The notes under the pieces were generated by a model. It made no database searches and had not been told where the DNA came from. It saw only the letters and a program-made list of their open reading frames with translations. Below are positions 56,934 to 61,850 of a stretch of DNA of 61,850 nucleotides, one piece after another; positions within the stretch are counted from its first letter, which is position 1; every line of letters begins with the position of its first letter. Location of the stretch: positions 1 through 61,850 of the forward strand of contig JADKKK010000019.1 in assembly GCA_016720545.1 (NCBI GenBank), read 5' to 3'. The DNA comes from Myxococcales bacterium. Its GTDB lineage: Bacteria; Myxococcota_A; Polyangia; Polyangiales; Polyangiaceae. The translations under genes and the position numbers were made by a program.

Positions 56934-57493
56934 CCGTGGTCATCCCGCCCCGATCACAGACGGGCACGCGGGTCTCGGGCGACGAGCTCATCGCCACCTT
57001 GTTCGAGGCGATGCACGACCTCCACTTCCTCCAGGACGCCATCCAAGGCGCCGATTTCTGCCTCCAGCTCGCGATCGGCGTCATCCCCTCGCGGGCTGGC
57101 TACGCCCACTTCTTCGACGTCGAGAAGCGCGAGTTCGTGCTGGTCCGCGCCAAGGGCGAGGACACGGAGGACCTCGTCGGCAAGCGCCACCTCGAGGCGG
57201 AGCCCCTGCTGTCGGCGGCCGTCCGCACCAAGAAGGCCATCCTCAAGGACGCCAACGACGCGCTGACGAGCCGCTACATGACGCTGGGCGGGGCCACGAG
57301 CGTCGTGCTCTGCCCCGTCTTCGTCGCGGGCCGCGCGCTCGCCATCCTCGAGCTCGTCAACCCGTCCGACGGCGCGCCGTTCACGCAGGCCGAGGCGAAC
57401 GCGCTCACCTACATCGCCGAACAATTCGCCGAGTTCCTGTCCTCACGAGGCCTGGTGTTCGATCACGGTCGCGCACGCGCGGCCCAAGGCTGA
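56462..57493 (+). CDS. C-terminal part of the frame-disrupted protein: repeats plus GAF domain
   Basis: The frame begins without a good start (TTG at 56462), which supports it being the continuation of 55188-56440. It starts Leu-Leu-Gly-Val-Pro-Gln-Leu-Val-Glu, then three Ala-Ser-Ala-Ser-Pro units, then six 12-residue Arg-Pro-x-Ser-Val-Pro-Pro-Pro-Ala-Pro repeats (56582-56797). The C-terminal 160 residues form a GAF domain: Ala-Met-His-Asp-Leu-His-Phe-Leu, Ala-Gly-Tyr-Ala-His-Phe-Phe-Asp, Lys-Lys-Ala-Ile-Leu-Lys-Asp-Ala and Phe-Val-Ala-Gly-Arg-Ala-Leu-Ala-Ile-Leu-Glu-Leu-Val-Asn. GAF domains bind small ligands or mediate dimerisation. The gene is 84 nt upstream of a sensor histidine kinase, which may share its signalling role. 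Confidence 0.7.
   Translation: MLGVPQLVEPLPPNAPAPAPHTLASASPASASPASASPAPRPASVPPPAPATRPASVPPPAPASRPASVPPPAPAARPQSVPPPAPVARPQSVPPPAPVARPQSVPPPAPAPAPAGPLVLPRFTPGPGAVAMVPPAPAPAPARSDAESPFTPPPGNVTVVIPPRSQTGTRVSGDELIATLFEAMHDLHFLQDAIQGADFCLQLAIGVIPSRAGYAHFFDVEKREFVLVRAKGEDTEDLVGKRHLEAEPLLSAAVRTKKAILKDANDALTSRYMTLGGATSVVLCPVFVAGRALAILELVNPSDGAPFTQAEANALTYIAEQFAEFLSSRGLVFDHGRARAAQG
56582..56797 (+). repeat. 36-bp tandem repeats coding a 12-residue Pro-rich unit
   Basis: Six consecutive units of 36 bp (Arg-Pro-(Ala/Gln)-Ser-Val-Pro-Pro-Pro-Ala-Pro-x-x). The last two complete units are nearly identical at the DNA level, indicating recent duplication. A 15-bp unit (Ala-Ser-Ala-Ser-Pro) repeats three times just upstream (56531-56575). 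Confidence 0.9.
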
Positions 57494-57577
57494 GCTAGAT
57501 TCCCTTGAGCTCGCGGACGCGAGAGGCACGCGGCGCGCGGCGACCCCGCTTCCCCGCGGAGCCCGCGGAGGAACGCC

Positions 57578-59188
57578 GTGGCGCGCGAGGCTGAGCGATC
57601 CCGGCGGGACCGCCTGACCCGCTTCGTCCTTCTGCCGGCCGTCATCGTCGCGGTCGCGGTCCTCGCCTACTTCACCTTTCGGACCACGCTCCAGCTCGAC
57701 ACGCTCCGCAAGCAGTCGGTCCTCGAGGCCACGCTCGCGCTCGCCAACGAGAAGGCGACCCGCCTCGACCGCCAGATCATCGATCAAGACAACGTCGTGC
57801 TCGCGATCGCGGACCCCGCGCAAGCGGAGCACCTCACCGAGCGCTGGCTGCCTACGGCCCAGCGCGAGACGCCCTCGGTGCGAGCCATCCTGGTGCTCGA
57901 CGAGACGCGCACGGTGGTCGCCTTCGCATCCCGCGCGCGCGGACCGTTCGCCGAGGAAGAGGCATTTCGGCGGCTGCTGACCGAGCGGCTGCTCGACGAC
58001 ATGCCACCCGCGGTCGAGGCGCTGCGGCACCTGCACCGGACCTACGGCGCGGAGAGCTACCTCATCTCGTACTGGCTCCGCCCAAGCGACGCGCGCACCT
58101 ACACGATCGTGGCGTGGCACGACATCGGGCGCATCGTGAAGGAGACCCTGCCGACCCTCTACGGGGATCGCTCGGTCCCGGGGGCGCTCCTGGCGCAGAA
58201 CACGAGCCGCGCGAACATCGTCGACGAAGAGGGCCGCATCGTCTTCGGGCCCCCGCTCCGCAGCGGCGGCTTCACCGTCGGCGTGCGCTTCCCGACGACG
58301 CTCTACAACTGGCGCGTGCAGGTCTCGCCGGTCGGCGAGGACGAGTTCACCGTCAACGTGAAGCGACGACGCGTGCTCGAGATCGCGACGGTCGGCCTGT
58401 CGTTCGTCGTGCTCGTGGCCGGGGTGCTCACGATCCTGCTCGCCGCCGAGACCGAGCGCCAGGCCTCGGCGCTGAAGAGCGAGTTCGTCGCGAACGTCAG
58501 CCATGAGCTCAAGACCCCGCTCGCCCTCGTCCGCATGTTCGCCGAGATGCTCCAGAGCGGGCGCGTCAAGAACGAGGAGAAGCGCATGGAGTACCTCAAC
58601 GTCATCGTGAGCGAGAGCGAGCGGCTCTCGAGCCTCATCGAGAACGTGCTCGACTTCGCCCGGGTCGAGCGAGGTCGCGCGAGCTACGATTTCTCTCCGG
58701 GCGATTTGGGGGAGGCCGTCCGCCGCGCCGTGAACGTGTACCGCTACCGCGCGGAGCGCGAGGGCGTGACGCTCACGCTCGAGGTCGAGGAACGCCTGCC
58801 GGAGGTGCTGCTCGACGCGCGGGCCATCGAGCTCGTGGTCATCAACCTACTTGACAATGCGCTAAAATATGCGCCCGACGGCAAGGAGGTCGCCGTCTCC
58901 GTCAGCCGGGTCGGCGACGACGTCACAGTGTCCGTGACCGACCAGGGCCCAGGGATCCCCGAGGCCGAGCGCCAGCGTATCTTCGAGCGCTTCGTCCGCG
59001 GCTCGTCGGCGACCGCCCGCGACGGGAAAGGCGCCGTCCGAGGCAGCGGCATCGGCCTGTCGCTCGTGCAGCACATCGCCGAGAGCCACCGCGGCCGAGC
59101 TTGGGTCGACAGCGGGCTCGGGCACGGGGCGACGTTCCGCTTCTGTGTACCTCGCCGCACGGGGCCCGCGCCCCCACGCGCCGCCTGA
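57578..59188 (+). CDS. Membrane sensor histidine kinase
   Basis: A 536-residue kinase. A transmembrane helix at about 18-35 and a second near 270-290 enclose a periplasmic domain of about 235 residues, which is alpha-beta and Cache-like in appearance. The dimerisation domain has the phosphoacceptor His309 in Asn-Val-Ser-His-Glu-Leu-Lys-Thr-Pro-Leu. The ATPase domain has the N box Asn-Leu-Leu-Asp-Asn-Ala-Leu-Lys-Tyr-Ala-Pro, G1 Asp-Gln-Gly-Pro-Gly-Ile-Pro, F box Phe-Glu-Arg-Phe-Val-Arg-Gly, and G2 Gly-Ser-Gly-Ile-Gly-Leu-Ser. No response regulator is adjacent. The orphan NtrC-type regulator at 36820-38184 is too far away to pair by position. Confidence 0.95.
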   Translation: MAREAERSRRDRLTRFVLLPAVIVAVAVLAYFTFRTTLQLDTLRKQSVLEATLALANEKATRLDRQIIDQDNVVLAIADPAQAEHLTERWLPTAQRETPSVRAILVLDETRTVVAFASRARGPFAEEEAFRRLLTERLLDDMPPAVEALRHLHRTYGAESYLISYWLRPSDARTYTIVAWHDIGRIVKETLPTLYGDRSVPGALLAQNTSRANIVDEEGRIVFGPPLRSGGFTVGVRFPTTLYNWRVQVSPVGEDEFTVNVKRRRVLEIATVGLSFVVLVAGVLTILLAAETERQASALKSEFVANVSHELKTPLALVRMFAEMLQSGRVKNEEKRMEYLNVIVSESERLSSLIENVLDFARVERGRASYDFSPGDLGEAVRRAVNVYRYRAEREGVTLTLEVEERLPEVLLDARAIELVVINLLDNALKYAPDGKEVAVSVSRVGDDVTVSVTDQGPGIPEAERQRIFERFVRGSSATARDGKGAVRGSGIGLSLVQHIAESHRGRAWVDSGLGHGATFRFCVPRRTGPAPPRAA

Positions 59189-59233
59189 ACGCCCCCGGCC
59201 GGCCGCGGCGGCGCGCGCCCCTTGCATTTCGCG

Positions 59234-59261
59234 TTGACGCGTGTCTTAAGCACGATATCGT
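59234..59261 (+). promoter_or_regulatory. Candidate promoter of the RNA-binding protein gene
   Basis: TTGACG (59234-59239), 16 bases, TATCGT (59256-59261) in a locally A/T-richer interval. This would give a 5' UTR of about 90 nt that ends in GAGAGTAGG and a run of seven T directly before the ATG. Confidence 0.5.
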
Positions 59262-59357
59262 TGGCCTACGGCAACTACGACGGGGCTCGCCTGCGCGTGC
59301 CCACGTGTGACTGCGGCCTCCGAGCAACTCGGGAGAACGGGAGAGTAGGTTTTTTTC

Positions 59358-60329
59358 ATGGCGACGAATGGGAACGAGGAGGCGAAGCTGTTTGTGGCGG
59401 GCCTTCCCGATAGTGTGTCGGAAGATGTGCTGAAGCAGCTGTTCGAGGCGACCGGTGGCAAGGTCGTCAACATCAGCCTCCCGAAAGATCGGGAGACCGG
59501 GCGCCCACGCGGCTTTGGCTTCGTGACGCTGGCCACACCGGCGGAGGCACAGGCCGCGAGAGAGGCCCTCGACGGCTCGCTCCAGGCGGGCAAGTCGATC
59601 TCGGTGCGGCCGTTCCAGGCCGAGCCGCCGCGCCGCGACGGCGCGGGCCCAGGCCCCCGCGAGGGTGGCCGCGAGCGCACGTACGGTGGCGGCGGACCCA
59701 CCGGAGGCGCCCCGGGTGGCGGGGGCGGTGGCCCGGGGGGCCCAGGCGCCCCCGACCGCACCCTCTACGTTGGCAACCTCCCGTACGACTGCACGACGCT
59801 CGAGGTCGAGACCCTCATCAACGAGGTCGTGGCGGAAGAGGGCTCGGTCGTGCGCGTTCACCTGCCCATGGATCCCGACGGTCGGAAGCGTGGCTTCGGC
59901 TTCGTCACGATGTCGAGCAGCGAGGCGGCGAAGGCCGCTGCCGACGCGCTCCGCACGGGCACCCTGCGCGGGCGCCCCCTCAAGGTGAACCTGGCCCACC
60001 CGAAGGGTGAGCGCCCGCCTCGCGAGGGCGGCGGGTACGGCGGCGGCGGCGGCGGCTTCGGTGGTGGTGGCGGCGGCGGCGGCGGTGGTGGCGGCGGCGG
60101 CGGCTTCGGTGGCGGTGGCGGCGGCGGCGGCGGCGGCGGCTTCGGTGGTGGCGGCGGCGGCGGCTTCGGCGGCGGCGGCTTCCCGGCGGGCGGGGGCGGC
60201 GCTCCGCCTCCCCAGCGCAAGACCTTCGACGACCGGCGCCGGAAGCCAGGCGGGGGCGGCTCCGAAGAGGGGCGCCGTCCCAAACGCGAGCGCGACGAGC
60301 CCCAAGCAGACGACTGGGACGACGAGTAG
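59358..60329 (+). CDS. Double-RRM glycine-rich RNA-binding protein
   Basis: A 323-residue protein. Two RRM domains are complete: RRM1 (about 9-88) with RNP2 Leu-Phe-Val-Ala-Gly-Leu and RNP1 Arg-Gly-Phe-Gly-Phe-Val-Thr-Leu, and RRM2 (about 134-213) with RNP2 Leu-Tyr-Val-Gly-Asn-Leu and RNP1 Arg-Gly-Phe-Gly-Phe-Val-Thr-Met. A Gly/Pro linker joins them. The C-terminal 100 residues are Gly-rich with recurrent Phe (Gly-Gly-Phe-Gly-Gly-Gly) and an acidic end, a layout like eukaryotic hnRNP or cold-shock RRM proteins. Bacterial RRM proteins usually carry one RRM. It has its own promoter candidate and a strong terminator. RNA chaperone or cold-response roles are inferred. The Gly-rich tail may support condensation. 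Confidence 0.93.
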   Translation: MATNGNEEAKLFVAGLPDSVSEDVLKQLFEATGGKVVNISLPKDRETGRPRGFGFVTLATPAEAQAAREALDGSLQAGKSISVRPFQAEPPRRDGAGPGPREGGRERTYGGGGPTGGAPGGGGGGPGGPGAPDRTLYVGNLPYDCTTLEVETLINEVVAEEGSVVRVHLPMDPDGRKRGFGFVTMSSSEAAKAAADALRTGTLRGRPLKVNLAHPKGERPPREGGGYGGGGGGFGGGGGGGGGGGGGGGFGGGGGGGGGGGFGGGGGGGFGGGGFPAGGGGAPPPQRKTFDDRRRKPGGGGSEEGRRPKRERDEPQADDWDDE

Positions 60330-60352
60330 ACCGGCACAGTTCTCGCGCGCGG

Positions 60353-60387
60353 CGGACGGGCTGCTCTGGCCCGTCCGTTCGCTTTTT
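60353..60387 (+). terminator. Intrinsic terminator after the RNA-binding protein gene
   Basis: CGGACGGGC-TGCTCTG-GCCCGTCCG forms a perfect 9-bp stem with a 7-nt loop, followed by TTCGC and five T. It begins 24 nt after the stop codon. Confidence 0.85.
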
Positions 60388-60435
60388 GTAGCGGATCCGC
60401 TCGGCGGCCGGGCTGGCCTCATCGTCGGGCCAGGC

Positions 60436-60462
60436 TTGACTCCATGAAACTCGCGGGATAAG
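60436..60462 (+). promoter_or_regulatory. Candidate promoter of rpmG
   Basis: TTGACT (60436-60441) and GATAAG (60457-60462) are 15 bases apart in an interval just after a terminator and about 90 nt before the rpmG ATG. The spacing is shorter than ideal. Confidence 0.4.
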
Positions 60463-60550
60463 TCACCGGCTCCCTTTTGGGTGCACTTCGCTTTTCAGGT
60501 GTTCGTGCGACTACGCGCCGTCGGGGCGCACTTCGGTTCAAGGATTGGCC

Positions 60551-60712
60551 ATGCGAGACCTCATCAAGATGACCTGCGCGAACTGCAACCGCGCCAACTA
60601 CACGACCACCAAGAACAAGCGGACGATGTCCGAGAAGTTCGAGATCAAGAAGTTCTGCTCGGCGTGCCGCGCGCATCACCCGCACAAGGAAGGCAAGATC
60701 TCGAAGGGCTGA
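60551..60712 (+). CDS. rpmG: 50S ribosomal protein L33
   Basis: A 53-residue protein read directly from the DNA: Met-Arg-Asp-Leu-Ile-Lys-Met-Thr-Cys, then Asn-Tyr-Thr-Thr-Thr-Lys-Asn-Lys-Arg. It carries two Cys-x2-Cys pairs (Cys9/Cys12 and Cys36/Cys39), the zinc-binding form of L33. Phe-Cys-Ser-Ala-Cys-Arg-Ala-His-His-Pro-His follows, typical of L33. It lies between a terminator at 60353-60387 and mreB, with its own promoter candidate. In many genomes L33 is next to secE and nusG; that is not the case here. Length matches the family. Confidence 0.95.
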   Translation: MRDLIKMTCANCNRANYTTTKNKRTMSEKFEIKKFCSACRAHHPHKEGKISKG

Positions 60713-60795
60713 GCCCGGCCCCGCTTCGCTCTTCCGCTCCCTTCCGTTCCGCCCTCCCGGCCCCCGCCGCGGACGGTCGTCACGCTTCCTTTTCC

Positions 60796-60822
60796 GCGCG
60801 CCAGCATCGGTGCTTGGCGCGC
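60796..60822 (+). other. Hairpin in the mreB leader
   Basis: GCGCGCCA and TGGCGCGC form a perfect 8-bp stem with an 11-nt loop, 48 nt before the mreB start. There is no T-run downstream, so it is more likely an mRNA 5' structure than a terminator. Confidence 0.4.
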
Positions 60823-60870
60823 TTCCGGTGACCACGGGCCCTCGTGCCCCGAGAGGAGATTGGACCGCCG

Positions 60871-61850
60871 ATGATCTTCGACTGGCTCTACGGCCTGTTC
60901 TCGAACGATCTCGCCATCGATCTCGGGACGGCGAACACGCTCATCTACGTGAAGGGCAAGGGCATCGTCTCGTGCGAGCCCTCCGTCGTCGCGGTGCAGC
61001 GCGACAGCCGTGGGGGCAACAAGGTCCTCGCGGTCGGGCGTGAAGCGAAGGAGATGCTCGGCCGCACGCCGGGCAACATCCGCGCGGTGCGACCCCTCCG
61101 CGACGGCGTCATCGCCGACTTCGAGATCACCGAGGCGATGCTGCGGTACTTCATCGCGCGCGCCCACAACCGCCGCACGCTGGTGAAGCCGCGCATCATC
61201 ATCTGCGTCCCCTTCGGCATCACCGAGGTCGAGAAGCGCGCGGTGAAGGAGAGCGCGGAGAGCGCCGGCGCGCGCGAGGTCTACCTCATCGAGGAGCCCA
61301 TGGCCGCGGCCATCGGCGCGGGCCTGCCCATCACCGAGCCCTCCGGCAACATGGTCGTCGACATCGGCGGCGGCACCACCGAGGTCGCCGTCATCTCGCT
61401 CGCCGGCATCGTGTACTCGCAGAGCGTGCGCGTCGGCGGCGACAAGATGGACGACGCGATCATGGCGTACCTGAAGCGCAAGTACAACCTCGCCATCGGC
61501 GAGCAGACCGCCGAGCGCATCAAGATCACCATCGGCAACGCCTACCCGCTCGACCAGCAGCTCACGATGGAGGTGAAGGGCCGCGACCTCGTCGCGGGCG
61601 TGCCCAAGACGGTCGTCGTGAACTCCGACGAGATCCGCGAGGCGCTCGCGGAGCCCACGAACGCGATCGTCGAGGCCGTGCTGCTCGCCCTCGAGAAGAC
61701 CCCCCCCGAGCTCGCGGCCGACATCGTCGACAAGGGCATCGTGCTCACCGGCGGCGGCGCGCTGCTCAAGAACCTCGACGTGCTCCTGCGCGAAGAGACG
61801 GGCCTGCCCGTGATGGTCTGCGACGACCCGATCAGCGCGGTCGTGCTCGG
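60871..61850 (+). CDS. mreB: Rod-shape-determining protein MreB (5' part)
   Basis: The first 326 residues; the gene continues beyond the window. GAGAGGAG lies just upstream of ATG 60871. Actin-fold motifs are clear: phosphate 1 Ala-Ile-Asp-Leu-Gly-Thr-Ala-Asn-Thr (about 15-23), connect 1 Val-Val-Asp-Ile-Gly-Gly-Gly-Thr-Thr-Glu (phosphate 2), Leu-Ile-Glu-Glu-Pro-Met-Ala-Ala-Ala-Ile-Gly-Ala-Gly, and Val-Leu-Thr-Gly-Gly-Gly-Ala-Leu-Leu near the adenosine site. MreB polymerises under the inner membrane and guides the elongasome in rod-shaped cells. Other mre genes (mreC, mreD, rodA) would be expected downstream, outside the window. The short N-terminal amphipathic segment Met-Ile-Phe-Asp-Trp-Leu-Tyr is the membrane anchor. 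Confidence 0.97.
   Translation, partial: MIFDWLYGLFSNDLAIDLGTANTLIYVKGKGIVSCEPSVVAVQRDSRGGNKVLAVGREAKEMLGRTPGNIRAVRPLRDGVIADFEITEAMLRYFIARAHNRRTLVKPRIIICVPFGITEVEKRAVKESAESAGAREVYLIEEPMAAAIGAGLPITEPSGNMVVDIGGGTTEVAVISLAGIVYSQSVRVGGDKMDDAIMAYLKRKYNLAIGEQTAERIKITIGNAYPLDQQLTMEVKGRDLVAGVPKTVVVNSDEIREALAEPTNAIVEAVLLALEKTPPELAADIVDKGIVLTGGGALLKNLDVLLREETGLPVMVCDDPISAVVL

Noticed and set aside
59990..60200. GGC repeats in the RNA-binding protein as a possible CRISPR or satellite array
   Set aside because: They encode the Gly-rich tail in frame and lack spacers of constant length.
60520..60550. GGTTCAAGG before rpmG as a tRNA T-loop
   Set aside because: No acceptor stem, anticodon arm or CCA end could be folded around it.

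Overview
The window reads as chromosomal DNA of a high-GC, Gram-negative deltaproteobacterial-type organism, most likely a member of the Myxococcota (Polyangia). The basis is very strong G/C codon bias, several Ser/Thr protein kinases with Pro/Ala-rich tails and sensory C-termini, sigma54 enhancer-binding regulators (one with an FHA domain), cysteine-rich lipoproteins with Kazal-like Cys-Gly-Cys-Asp-Gly motifs, a membrane-anchored MutS-like ATPase and a double-RRM RNA-binding protein. This is inference from gene content, not a taxonomic assignment.

Layout. 1-6000 is an accessory region. It holds a small lipoprotein gene, a hicA-hicB toxin-antitoxin pair, a family of dispersed short repeats, a complete IS21-type insertion sequence (two passenger ORFs, istA, istB, all overlapping by ATGA where the ends are clear) and a roughly 0.7 kb gene-poor stretch with an unusual drop to about 51% G+C. 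6000-12700 holds a free-standing biotinyl carrier protein, a CPBP-like membrane protein, a TPR/AIM24-like protein, pgsA, a lipoprotein, an orphan FliQ/SctS-like export component, a TetR regulator and a frameshifted epmA. 12870-15997 is a molybdenum-cofactor operon (moeA-moaC-moaE-moaB-moaD) in which moaE and moaB are joined by a Ser-His repeat linker with a reading-frame break. 16100-27400 holds envelope and housekeeping genes: a Kazal/DUF6748-like lipoprotein, the membrane MutS-like ATPase, a secreted S9 peptidase, surE, an aldehyde dehydrogenase and fmt.

27474-34088 on the minus strand is the classical translation/transcription operon rimP-nusA-ylxR(L7Ae)-infB-ylxP-rbfA. A promoter-like sequence, a strong intrinsic terminator and a competing hairpin sit directly in front of rimP, which looks like an attenuator on the operon that encodes NusA. 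34336-50562 is mostly minus strand and devoted to envelope and signalling: an OmpA-family protein with two carboxypeptidase-regulatory-like domains, an NtrC-type response regulator, a secreted TPR protein, a Ser/Thr kinase, an FHA-sigma54 regulator, a CBM9-like lipoprotein, a Ca2+-type P-ATPase, PspA and a small YbjN/CesT-like protein. 50735-59188 adds two convergent Ser/Thr kinases, a LolC/E-type permease, a frame-disrupted GAF-domain protein with 12-residue tandem repeats and a membrane sensor histidine kinase. The right end holds a double-RRM glycine-rich protein with its own promoter and terminator, the ribosomal protein L33 gene rpmG (too short to be picked up by length filters) and the 5' part of mreB, which runs off the window.

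Three genes show single-base frame breaks in otherwise well-conserved coding sequence (epmA, moaE/moaB, the GAF protein). Either they are assembly errors in GC-rich or repetitive sequence, or these loci carry real frame switches. No tRNA, rRNA or CRISPR array was seen.
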